This document shows positions 1 through 10,736 of a DNA stretch of 64,000 nt, one piece after another. Numbering within the stretch: the stretch's first letter is position 1; each line of letters opens with the position of its first letter. Origin of the DNA: Pegea sp. RAD2-039 (taxonomy: Eukaryota; Chordata; Thaliacea; Salpida; Salpidae); contig JAQGEQ010000363.1 of NCBI GenBank assembly GCA_034620365.1, positions 1,364,001 through 1,428,000 of the forward strand, read 5' to 3'. The notes under the pieces are model-generated. The model was not told where the DNA came from, made no database searches, and saw only the letters and a program-made list of their open reading frames with translations. The position numbers and the translations under genes are program-made.

Positions 1-923
1 AATTTATATCTAGTTGACAAACTAAACAAAGCTGGACTCATACTTACATTTATTATCTGTCTTGGAATGTCATTAGTAGCAAATTTTCAGGTTGATTTAA
101 GAATATAGATACTAAAAATATTTACTTCCAATCATAATATATTTCCTAGAAAACCTTTTGCTAATAATATATTTTCTAGGAAACTAGTGTACTTCAAGTT
201 CATGTGATTGGTGCATTTATGACTTTTGGTGGTGGTACAGTTTATGAAATTATTCAATGTATAATCACCAACAAAATGCATCCTGAGATTAATGGAAGAG
301 GAGTGTTCATAGCAAGAGTCATCATAGCATCTCTCAGTGCAATTTTTTTCATTTCAGGTTGGTTTTAGAAACTTATAAAAAATTCTGTAGTTAACCGCGA
401 GACAACCATACTTATTTTATAAGATTAATTGTTATGCAGACTTTTTATATTTTAATGGTTTCTTTTATAGTGTCAGTTACAAGTGGTTTGCTGAAAACAT
501 TTGTCAGTGATGAAATTGTTCATGTTCATTGGAAACCTACTGACCCAGTACGTTTATTTATTTATTAATATCTTGCTTGATTATTCTAATTAATCAAACT
601 TTACATAAATTAGTATATATCTAAATAAATTGAAATTATAATATCTAACTTTTAAACTTTCATTTTACTGTCATTCAAAATGTTTAATAAATCTTCTCAT
701 CTGATGCATTTTTTTCAACACAAATTTATTTCAGGGTTACCAAGTTCATCTGACGTCAACATTTTCTGAGTGGCTCCTGGCTGCATCTTTTCTTTCCTTT
801 TTCTTCACTTACATCAAAGAATTCCAGCTAATAGATCTGAGTGTGAACTCGAGACTTTTTCGTTCGACTCTATATCAATCTTCATCATCTTTTATATCGA
901 TAACTGCTGATGAGGATCAGTAA
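1..923 (+). CDS. DRAM-family lysosomal/Golgi membrane protein, 3' part
   Basis: This is the C-terminal part of a DNA-damage-regulated autophagy modulator (DRAM1/2, Frag1/DRAM/Sfk1 family), a multi-pass membrane protein linked to lysosomes and autophagy. Visible exons are 1..90 (5' end outside the window, or an acceptor at 13), 180..357, 471..547 and 735..923; phases join without a stop. The segment GMSLVANFQ-ETSVLQVH followed by GAFMTFGGGTVYEIIQ matches the typical DRAM core. The final exon carries SEWLLAASFLSFFFTYIKEFQ, the conserved last membrane segment. The tail is short and serine-rich and ends ITADEDQ. An AATAAA polyadenylation signal lies at 1295..1300. The N-terminal half is missing, so DRAM1 and DRAM2 cannot be separated. 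The family call is confident. Confidence 0.88.
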
Positions 924-3900
924 CCTAGGCTTCGCTTTCATTATAATATCAAAGAGTTATCTCTGATAATTTTCTGCTATCAGCAATCTTGATGTGACAA
1001 ATTGTGTTGAAACTTTCAAATTTGTCATCTGATATTGTGACAGTAACTTTATTGACTAGCAATCTTTCTATTTTCTTTTTTTATTTCTAAAATGTGCTTT
1101 CAGATTTACTAAGGTTGATTATTTTAGATTTTGTATCTTTAGTTTCACACCTGCCTAGTTGAAGCTTTTATGATTGAGCAGTTTCTGTGCAATTGTTTGT
1201 ATATAATTGACTCTAAATTGTTATTATTCTGGAAAAAATTGCTGTCAAAAATTATTTACGAAATTTTACTTTATATTGGTCGATTTAATTTATGAATAAA
1301 AAGTATTTTAGCAAATTATGAAATTATTTTAATGTTTGTATTTTTGTAAACGCTTCAAACTGCAAGCTTAATACGCCTTGTGTTTCTACTTTAAGATCTA
1401 TTAAATTTTCTATTAACAAATATTAGTTTTATGTTTCTGCATCTAAACAAAACTTTCAAACTTATTTTGAAATCAGTAAAACGATTTTATATCATATTTT
1501 TAGTCGAGTTTAAATGGGGTCTTTGTAAAAAGTTTGAAATAGTTATGAAGAGAAAGAAGAGTTTAGAAGAACTTGCTTCTCACAGACGGCCTTCAGCTGC
1601 TCGTCTTGCAGTTTCTGACAAGTGTTTCATAATGTGAAAAAAGGATTTATTTCCAAAATTTCTAAACAGATTTTATCGAAGTGGAAACTTGGTTACAGCT
1701 TTTTTTAATGACGTAACGTCCTGACTAGTGCGAAAACTTGATTTGAAGTCCAGATAAAACTGGGTGCCCGGTACAAGACAGTCGGTGACATTAATCAAAC
1801 TTCATTGAGTAGATAAAGAATATATAAACTTCCTCCTAACAAATTAGCAAAATTTGTTTCTGTAGACAAAATTAAATTTGAGAGTTACCACTCTTTGTGT
1901 TAACTTGCAAATATTTTTAAAAATATTTATTTTTTATTTTGTGATGAACAAATTTGAAAGATAAATTTATTTTCAGAAGTGATGCTTTATTACTAAACAT
2001 TTAAATCTTCAAAAGTATTTTGATCAATAAACTTGAAATATTTTATACAAGAAGTCTTGTCATAAACCAGAGATTACATAAAACTTTGTCAACTTACTGT
2101 AGTATGACAGAACCAAATTTATTTTTGGATTAAGTTAATTCCCCTGCTAATATTAAATGTTTTTGTCTGTTTTTTTCTTCTATTGATTTGCTTTTCTTAA
2201 TTACAACCATAAAAACGAGAGGGAAAATTAGTTTAATAAGCTTTTTACTGTTATTAGTAAGTCAAGAGAGCTTTTGAACAAAGTTTTCAGCAAAAAATCG
2301 GATATTTCAAACTATCTAGACTGATTTTAAAAAATTGAAATATTTAACAAGGCACACGATGCCTTTTATGTGTCGTGGTAATGAAAAATGAAATCATTTA
2401 AACTAAAAGGAACTTAAAAAGTTATTCTTATAAATACCATTACTACAAAGAAGTTGCAAGGAAAAAAAAGTTAAAAGCATTTAAGTTAGCACACAAGAAA
2501 CAAACCAATATTTTCAAAGCTCATTAATCAACATGTCGCTGAAAAATGATAACAGGTGGTTCACCTATTTGCCCAAAATATGAAACCACGTGTAGGTCGC
2601 AAATCAGTGGACAAGCTACATATATCTAATAACTAAAGCTCACACCTTCTAAATAATGTAAAAATAAGTGTACTACTTACTTTTTGATAATTTACAGAAT
2701 TTTATAGATACAGAATTTGTTTCTATAAGTCAAGTCAGATTTCGCGCTCTGTGAGAAATTCCTTGCGTTGGGATACTTTTATTATTTAGATAATTGAACA
2801 GATCTAAACTGTGAATTTCATAATGTTCTTTTATGGTTTTTTACAAAACTGGACCTATCAAAGCTGTTTTATGCTGACTCAAATTAAGAGCTCGTTAACA
2901 AGCAGCTCAAAACAAATAATCTTAATCCAGTGACATGGCATCATAGTATTTTGCACCAAGAAAGTTTTCTGGATAACTTATGTATCAACAGCTATGTTGT
3001 TCATGCTGATTATAGTAACTTAATAATCTTCACAACAATCCGGTAATTAGGCTGTGTTAATTGTTTTCAAAGATTCGTTGATGTTATTCTATAAATTGAA
3101 ATATTTGTATAGATTTTGGATCGAAGTAATGATTCAAAAGTAAATAAGTTATAATCTATTTTATAATAATAATGTAAGATGAGCAAATTAATAATCTAAA
3201 ATAATAATAATTATATTATAAAGTAAATTCATTTAACGAATGGCTGCAAACAACAAATCATGTAGCTCTGTGAGCGAACATAAAAGATTTCAAGATTTTG
3301 AGTCAATTTTTCGAGAATGCATCAGGAGAATACTTGTGTGTCTGGTTATAGGTGTAAATCACACTTCAGAAAAGTCATTTAAATAAAAAATTAATATTTT
3401 GGTAGCTGATTAATTGATTAACATCTCATGAAGCTTTTGCAAGGTGTATTTTGCACAGTTGCACTCTACTTTGGCATAATTGTAAGTGATAAAAATAGAC
3501 TTCAAATCTTGCAATAAAATGCTTTTGCTGGAGTTAGGTACTACAACGTTCATTAGTAAACAGATTTTGTTGCTTTTGCCTTTTACGAAAGTCTGTTAAC
3601 TCTAATTACTCGGTCTGTATTGATACCAAAGTCCCAGAGTTTTGTGGAGTTTTTAATTTCGATAACTACTTTGAGAATGAGATTGTACCATTTTTCAATT
3701 GTAGGAAAACCTGTTGCTTTATGCTCTTATTGTTACAGGTAGAAACACTCAACTTTTTGAACTTTTATTTACTTAAAAGTTTTTTTTGTAGGGTTGAGCT
3801 AGTCTCGAGATTGAACTGTAGCTCACTAGCTTCAAAAGTTTGGCTAAAAACGCTGGCGAACTTCTGGCTTGAAAGCTTCCAAATACATTAATCAAAATTC

Positions 3901-5754
3901 TTTCAAGTAAATACAATGTTAAAGCAGCTCATAATTTAGATTTTAATAATTAATATAGATTTTGAATATCAACAAATATTAAAAATAGCTTTTGTGATTA
4001 TAAAAATCGAAATAAGTGTTTTAGAATATTTAAAGTGTGTTTTTATAAATCAACTGAATAATCAACTCTAAAATAGTTTGTTCAAAATAGTCTCAATTAA
4101 AGCCATGATTAAATTTTGATTAAATCTTGAAGTAATTAGTTTTCATAATTGCAAAAACTTTAATTTAACAAAATCTTTAAACTCTTATTCAATCTTCCTG
4201 GTTTAATCTATGTTAGTAAGTTGATCATTTCTAAATGTTTGGTTACGCGAAATTATAAAATATATGCTTGATGTAAACAAACTTATTCATATTTTTGCTA
4301 TTGATGTTAATAATTCTTTTTAATCTTTATATTATTTACTCAGCTAAATTAAACTTGAGTTTAGGATTATTTTATACTAACTCTTATCAAATAATAACAC
4401 ACAGCTTCTTCGTGGCTACAAAAACTTAAAATAAACTATTATGAAAAAAACTGAGATTATTGTTTAATTCTTATCTTCAAATACTTATTGTAATTAGAAA
4501 AATTTTACATTAGAAAAATTAGAGGTTCATCCAATTGTAAAAGGCGGCTAATAATAAGGGTAAGCAAAGACGAACATCTCAACGGTCAATGTACAGTATT
4601 AGTAATTTGCAAGGAATCGTACTCACAGGACATTTACGTATGCGGTAAAATACTCTTCTGATATACAATTCAAATATACAACACTTATGAATACTTTATA
4701 GTGTTACATGAGTCATTAAATAGACTAATCTTAATTTTTCTAAGAAAAAAAGGTGTAAGCAATTAAACCAACAATAAGGTTCACCATAATAAAAGTTACA
4801 ACTAAAAAGAGCTTTAAATGGTTGTTTTTTAAATCAAGCACCTCTTTTAATCTTTTTGTATCTCGATACCAGTTAATAGATTTTAAAAAGTAAGTTTAAA
4901 AATACCCAATGCTGTAACTAGGTACTTAGAAATAAAGTTTAAAAGTTGATATGAGCAAAATCGTTCACAGTATTAGATCCATTCAAATCAAGGTTTTTTA
5001 TTGGTGGTATTTTACACTTTCAGAATTACATTGACAGTTTAAATGAATATAGATTATATTAAATCTATTTTCTACTAAATTTTCTTCTAACTGTGAATTA
5101 GATCTTTTATTCAACTATTTTGAATTTTAGCTCAGATTTAGTGATAACAAACCTTAAAAATTAATTAATAATTCGGATTTGTTTACGCTGTAGTTACCTT
5201 GTATGATGTAAAAGCTCAGTTTAATTCATTGGGTATTTTTCATTCTGATATCAGCTATTAAAAAGCAACTAATCAAAAACAATTTTGAAAGTTAATTAAG
5301 AATTTTTACTTTACCCAAAAACATTTTCAAACAACAATTTTTCAAATACTGCTTTTAAATTTAATTGATTAAATATTTGTTTATTTATTTTTAGTGGAAT
5401 GTCAAAATTGTAAACTGTTTCTGACTGTTTTAAATTCTAACTTTTTTGTTGACAGCAATAAACTTTAAAATATTTAATATGTAAAAGTTTGAAACTTTTG
5501 TGATTTAAATAAAAATTCTTTAGACAATATTAACAACAATTCTTTTTTTTATTCTATACAAAGTTTTACTCTTCTTTTAAACAGGTATTTAGATAAGAAA
5601 AAAATTTCTACAACAAGAAAATGTTTTGAATAAAACCATGAAAATATAATGAAGTGATATAAATTAATAAACAATTATCGTTTCCAAGTAATTCTGATAA
5701 ATATGTAGAGAGCTCCTTAGGTGGGTAGCTTCTAAAGTAAATATCAAATATGAT
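924..5754. other. gene-poor intergenic stretch
   Basis: This stretch holds the 3' UTR of the DRAM gene, to about 1300, and then A+T-rich sequence. I found no ORF with splice-supported extension, no RNA gene and no clear repeat. A 68-codon ORF at 1431..1637 has no support. A stretch near 2900-3060 gives a faint resemblance to domesticated hAT/ZBED transposase, too eroded to call. Confidence 0.6.
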
Positions 5755-6704
5755 TTAAATTAAGAAACTTAACAATTGCAGCAATAGCAGGAAATAAGTT
5801 GATAAATTTGAGCTATATCGAATACCAGTTCCTTTTCCTGGATGGGTTGCATTTGCGTGATTCCTTCCACGAATTTTTGGGTTTTGAGTCACTGCAATAA
5901 GGTTTCAAAAAATTTTATAAAAATTTTTCAATTTAACTTACTTTGAGTAGTCTCCACAGAAGCTGGTGTCACTCTTTCTAAAACTCCATTCTTTGATGTT
6001 GTTACTTCATCTAGAGATGAACAGACACATTTGTTCTCACTAGGACATTGTGAGCACGATTTTCCTGCAATGTAAGGATCTTCACCCTGGAAATTTCCAC
6101 CTGGAGCGTAATTACAAACTACATATTGTGCTTCAGATTTTACAACCCCGTTTACGCTAACATTACCACAGTTAGTTATTCCACATCCAACTAAATAGTT
6201 TTCTGCCCAAACCATCTCTGTATAATGTCCACACACCTTACCAGGTAAACAGCTTTTAGTTGTAAAATTATAGTATTTGTATTCTTCAAACCAAAGTTTG
6301 ATACCTTGGTTTAAAACATCCAAAAGATTAGATCTTATTTTGGTTGATAGATAAAGATTTTCGCCGATGCCATCAAAAGATTTGGTTTTATAATTTGGAT
6401 TATGCTCATAGATACATTGTCGCGAATAGTTTCGTGCAAAATCTGCAAGTTCTTCATTAAAGGATAGTTTTAACATATTAGCAGCCGGAGGTTGAACTTC
6501 AGATCGTTTTCTATTCTGTTCATCAACTCCTAGCTTTTGCTGACTTGTTGTAAAATCAATTTTTTTAATCACATAAGGCTGAATCTTAGTATTTCTCTTC
6601 TTTCTGTAGATTGATTCAAATTGATTTGTTTCTTTAGTCTTTACTCCTCCCAAAGTAAATCCAATTACTATTAAAAGGAAGCAAATCAGTGATTGAATTT
6701 CCAT
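5755..6704 (-). CDS. GPI-anchored CAP/SCP (GLIPR1-like) secreted protein
   Basis: Two exons, complement(join(5755..5891,5942..6704)), encode 299 residues. The start at 6704 gives a hydrophobic signal peptide (IQSLICFLLIVIGFTLGG). A basic stretch RKKR near residue 34 could be a processing site. The CAP domain spans about residues 78-215. It contains GHYTEMVWA at 159-167 and YVVCNYAPGGNF at 194-205, and candidate CAP-cavity residues include His101, Glu115, His160 and Glu163. A Cys-rich hinge follows. The second exon, entered through a clean TTGCAG acceptor, ends in a short hydrophobic run (YFLLLLQLLSFLI), which looks like a GPI-attachment signal. CAP proteins act outside the cell, often binding sterols or lipids; the exact role here is unknown. 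The gene's upstream region is duplicated at 8.4-9.0 kb. Confidence 0.85.
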
Positions 6705-6764
6705 TCTTAAAAATATTTTATATTTATTCTTTAACCTGTAAAAAAAAGCAAAAAATATACAATC

Positions 6765-7340
6765 TAACTGTTTAATATCTTACTATAAATATTATTCAGA
6801 GACGTGCATAAAAGCGCAACTTAACCACTTATTTTAGGAAAACAAAGTTTATCTAAACAACTATAACCATCACTGTATTCAGTATTTCAGAAAAACATTA
6901 AGTTAATGGCAATTAGTAATGAAAAACAACGAAAATCATGCATCCTTATTTAATTATCTCATAATTTGCTGAAATAGTTAATCAATAGTTTAATAAAAGC
7001 AAACAAGCTTTGAAACCATATACATACTTCCTCTACATGTGAAACAACTTTGTCTGAACTTAATTCAAAAACATAATTACAATAACAGCGAAGATAAATT
7101 GCTTGCATAAAAATTAGATTTGAGCTCACCCATTTCGAAAAATAAAGCTAACAATAGTAGTAAGGTAGGTAGGTGGCTTTCATACGTTCTTAGCTTTTTT
7201 GTAATTACTTTCAGTCTCGATTAAAGTAGATTCTAATATTTTCTTTGAAAGCCTGCTGCTTTAAAACGTGCTAAGATAAAGCAATAAAAAGAAAATAAAT
7301 GAGAAATGTCTGCTGCGAAGACAGTTTTAATTAAAGTTGA
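6765..7340. repeat. diverged segmental duplication, copy A (upstream of CAP gene)
   Basis: This region aligns by eye, in the same orientation, with 8410..9025. Shared anchors include TGAACTTAATTCAAAAAC (near 7057 and 8727), CTTAGCTTTTTTGTAA-TACTTTCAGT (near 7190 and 8892), CATTTCG-AAAATA (near 7133) and CTTAACCACTTA. Copy A is directly upstream of the CAP coding start, so it probably contains that gene's promoter. Confidence 0.7.
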
Positions 7341-7881
7341 AAAATATTTGAAAAATAAAATGAAATTTATAAAAGTTTATGACTTTAGATACTGATTGTA
7401 AAACTGTGCCTTTACTTTAAATCTTTTCGCTAATGTAAACAATTTTGTAATGAATTTGACTACTTTAAAAATAGCAAACATTTTTCAATTAAGTTTCTAG
7501 TCTTCAATGTAAATCAAGTCACGTTTTACTATGTAAGTAATCGTTGGCAGAAATAATGAAAACAATCCTTGTTGATATTTTCAATTATCATTTTAAAATC
7601 TTTTCCTTTAAACTTAATAATTAAATATTTGAAAGCAGTTGAAAAAATTGAATCTCAATCACTATTTCAATGTCTAAGCTCTTAATGAATATCAAATATT
7701 ATAAAAAAAGGATTATAAATAGGTATATAATATATTTATTGATTACTGATGATTAAAGCTGAATTCTAAGCCTTTATTTAAGAGCTATATTTTAGCTATG
7801 CCATCTTAGGTAGCTATGCAGAAAACTTTAATCAAACATTAAACAATTAATCAAATATCAAAGTTTTTAAAGTTTCAGTCT

Positions 7882-8255
7882 TTTTACGTAATTCAGCGGT
7901 TATCACGCCCGCCTACTAAGTGAGAGGTCCCAGCTTCAAACCCGGACGGACATATATTTGCAAAAAGGAAATATCCATAAAAAACCCGGGTAGAGGGACC
8001 TCATTAGTCTGGTTAATGACAACACTTCTAAGAGACACAAAACTCAAAATTTACAGTCGAGGTTAGAACCTCGTAGACTGTACTTGGTGTCGCTCTGGTA
8101 ACTTCTACGACGTCAGCTGGGCGCCTGTATCAGTCCTGTTTCGTTGCATACATTGTTGACGTGGAGAGTGGATTCCTGCTGCATCGACAACAACTGGATT
8201 TCAATAACTTCTACCCTGGTTTTACAGCATGGCTATTCTTCGTTAAAACAGGCCA
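7882..8255 (+). mobile_element. SINE-like element with tRNA-Val-like head
   Basis: Positions 7882..7952 resemble a valine tRNA: AGCGGTTATCACG matches the D-arm/box A region, GGTCCCAGCTTCAAACCC matches the variable-loop/box B region, and the segment ends GGACGGACA. The anticodon arm no longer pairs and the T arm is degraded, so a working tRNA gene is unlikely. A G+C-richer body of about 300 bases follows, with a short inverted motif (GAGGTTAGAACCTC near 8058), and ends around 8255 in A/T-rich sequence. A tRNA-like RNA polymerase III head plus an unrelated body is SINE structure. It lies between the two copies of the CAP upstream duplication. Confidence 0.65.
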
Positions 8256-8409
8256 TAAAAAATAGTTTAAAAAATTAGAAAATCTTAAATATATTTAATA
8301 TATTTTAGCAGACAAAGTATTTGAAAAGAATAGTATAAGATATTAAAACTGTACTCTCAATAATATCTAAAGTTTGAATTATACTTTAATCTGTGAAAAT
8401 GAAAAGTTA

Positions 8410-9025
8410 TTATCTATTTGTTTTATATCTTAGAGTAAACATTATTCAATAACAAGTTTATTGCATAGATCTATGAAAACGTTGCTTAACCACTTAATCT
8501 AAATAAAAGAAAAAACATCTAAATACCTTTAACCATCACTGAACCCATGATTTGAGTATTTCTGCTATTAATTGTAATTAGTAATGAGAAACAAAAAGAG
8601 CTATTCAAAAAAATCCTAATTGAACTCTACCATAATCTATTCAATAAAAATTTTAGTTTAGCCAAAGCAAATAAATTTTGAGACTATAGATATACTTCCT
8701 CTGCTACTTAAACGATTTGGTCTGAACTTAATTCAAAAACTTATTTACAGTAGCAGTGGGGAAAAATAGCTTATATAAAATGTTAGATCTATTCTCATCC
8801 ATTTCGGAAAATAGAATTAAAATAGTAGGCAGATACGTGCGTAGTTCCATTATTAAGAAGAGACTAAATAGATATAACTTTTGTAAGTCTTTAGCTTTTT
8901 TGTAACTACTTTCAGTATAAGTTCAAGTTGACTATAACATGATACCATTCTGAAAAACCTTTATAACGTTCTACGAAAAAAAACAAACACTGTCTGTTGC
9001 TAAAACAATTCTATCTAAACCAAAA
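8410..9025. repeat. diverged segmental duplication, copy B (no gene attached)
   Basis: This is the second copy of the sequence at 6765..7340, same orientation, with many small indels. No CAP coding exon can be seen next to it; the sequence toward lower coordinates is the SINE and A/T-rich DNA. It is most simply the remains of a tandem CAP-gene duplication whose coding part was lost, or a duplication of the regulatory region alone. Confidence 0.65.
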
Positions 9026-9761
9026 GGAAGTCGATAAAAGTATGCAGCAGCTTATGATTTCAAATACTGGTGCAAAAAATTGAGCTTCGATTATTATAAA
9101 GATATCAATTGTATTATTTAAAAAGGAATTTTAGTATACTCAGTCATACCTTTATTACTAGTAATTAAAAATAACTTTAAGATCTAAATTATAAGGATTT
9201 CTGAAACAAAAATGTCAACATTTTTTTAATTTTTGAAATCTTGATCAACCATTTAAAAATGATCAAAAAAATTTCATCTCGTTTCTTGTTTGATTGTTGA
9301 AGATATCAGCTTTTTCATTCAGCACATTTATGTTTAATTAGACTGAATAATATAACGTAACAAAAAACTATAACAAAACTTATTCGATTTACGACAAAAA
9401 AATTAATTTAAAAAAATTTGAAGAATACTAATAAAATATCGCACCAAACAAATTGTAATTTGGTCGTAAATTTTTACTGAGATGGTTAATAGATGCACAA
9501 TAAAAAAACACTAGATCATAAAATATTTTAAAGACTAATGGTATATTTTAAAAAATCAAAATTCATGATTAATGTTACAATTGAAATACTAAAAAATTAT
9601 AAAATCAAGTATTTATTTAAATAAATTAAAAGTTGTATATTTAATTGTGTAATAAATTTTGTGTTGACGTCGTAAAATTTTTCAGGAAAGGGGATTATAA
9701 AATCGCTTTCTTAATAATGTTTATTTCGTTTATATTTTGATTTTTATGTTTCAAAAATTAA

Positions 9762-10607
9762 ATGAGACTTAGATTAGTCGTTTATCACGCGTTTACTTTT
9801 AGTGCTTTATTAACTCGAAGTATTTTTGCTTCTTCGAATACTTTATATGCACAATTCACTAAGAGTTGCTTGAATCAAAGCTGTGAGATGTCAAAACCAG
9901 CTTCACAAGTTCGTTATCTTGGCCAAGAAGAAGCTCAAAATATAGATATTGAATTATTTAATGATTATCAGTTCAGTGTCGATCAACTAATGGAAGTAGC
10001 AGGGATCAGTTGTGCTCATGCAGTAGCTGAAGCTTATCCACTCTCCAAAATTAGCAATAAAGTTCTTGTAATTTGTGGTCCTGGTAATAATGGTGGAGAT
10101 GGTTTAGTCTGTGCCAGACATCTTCAGCTCTTTGGTTATGAACCAGTGATTCTGTATCCTAAAAAGCCTAACAAAGATCTGTATAAAAGATTAGTTGTTC
10201 AATGTTCTAAGATGGAAATTGAGTTTATAGATGAAATCCCAGATGTAGATGTTCTAGATGTAGAATTTAAATGTGTTGTTGATGCAATATTTGGATTTAG
10301 TTTCAAAAGTGGTAATGGAATAAGAGCTCCTTTTGATAAAGTTGTTTCTTCACTTACAAAGCTAAATAAAACTCCAATTTTAAGTATTGATATCCCGTCT
10401 GGATGGGACGTTGAAAAGGGAGATATAAAAGGAGATGGTATCAAACCAGATGTCCTTCTTTCATTGACAGCTCCAAAACTATTTGCTAAAAATTATTCTG
10501 GTCGTTTACATTTTATAGGAGGGCGATTTATACCAAAAGCTTTGGAGAAAAAATATAATTTGAACTTACCCAAGTACCCTGGGCAAAGTTGTATTATGAA
10601 ATTATAA
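9762..10607 (+). CDS. NAXE: NAD(P)H-hydrate epimerase (YjeF_N domain)
   Basis: A single 281-residue exon encodes NAXE, which epimerises the damaged R form of NAD(P)HX so that the dehydratase NAXD can repair it. The N-terminal 40 or so residues are basic and hydrophobic ([11 protein letters not shown]...), as expected for a mitochondrial targeting leader; Met43 (MSKPASQ) could give a cytosolic form. The YjeF N-terminal fold spans about residues 50-260. The phosphate-binding loop GPGNNGGDG is at 106-114, followed by [15 protein letters not shown], then [13 protein letters not shown] around 208-220 with the conserved Asp. Length and motifs match animal NAXE. The gene is intronless, unlike its neighbours, and its stop lies only 129 bases before the RTRAF start on the same strand. 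A pair of in-frame starts within the leader leaves the exact N terminus open. Confidence 0.93.
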   Translation: MRLRLVVYHAFTFSALLTRSIFASSNTLYAQFTKSCLNQSCEMSKPASQVRYLGQEEAQNIDIELFNDYQFSVDQLMEVAGISCAHAVAEAYPLSKISNKVLVICGPGNNGGDGLVCARHLQLFGYEPVILYPKKPNKDLYKRLVVQCSKMEIEFIDEIPDVDVLDVEFKCVVDAIFGFSFKSGNGIRAPFDKVVSSLTKLNKTPILSIDIPSGWDVEKGDIKGDGIKPDVLLSLTAPKLFAKNYSGRLHFIGGRFIPKALEKKYNLNLPKYPGQSCIMKL

Positions 10608-10714
10608 TTGATATTTTAATGTAAAAAATTGATCTTAGTAATTCGTTTAATAACTTCTTTATGTTTTTATTATAAATGGATTATTGATAATCATTTGAAT
10701 TTAAATATTTATAG

Positions 10715-10736
10715 GAGAGTTTTTTGTTAGTTAAGT
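10715..10736 (+). promoter_or_regulatory. possible trans-splice acceptor in front of RTRAF
   Basis: Between the NAXE stop (10607) and the RTRAF start (10737) there is a T/A-rich tract ending ATTTATAG at 10714, which has the form of a 3' splice site. No 5' splice site or exon that it could serve in cis is evident in the short gap. It could receive a spliced leader or be the acceptor of a 5' UTR intron. Confidence 0.3.

Noticed and set aside
1431..1637. 68-codon ORF with a basic stretch (MKRKKSLEELASHRRPSAARL) faintly like an RPEL motif
   Set aside because: There is no splice-supported extension, no second motif and no family match beyond a few residues.
2880..3060. Faint similarity to hAT/ZBED-type domesticated transposase (WHHSILHQESF)
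   Set aside because: It is one short motif only, with stops on both sides; too weak to call a mobile element.
7882..7952. Functional tRNA-Val gene
   Set aside because: The anticodon and T arms do not pair, and the element continues into a non-tRNA body.
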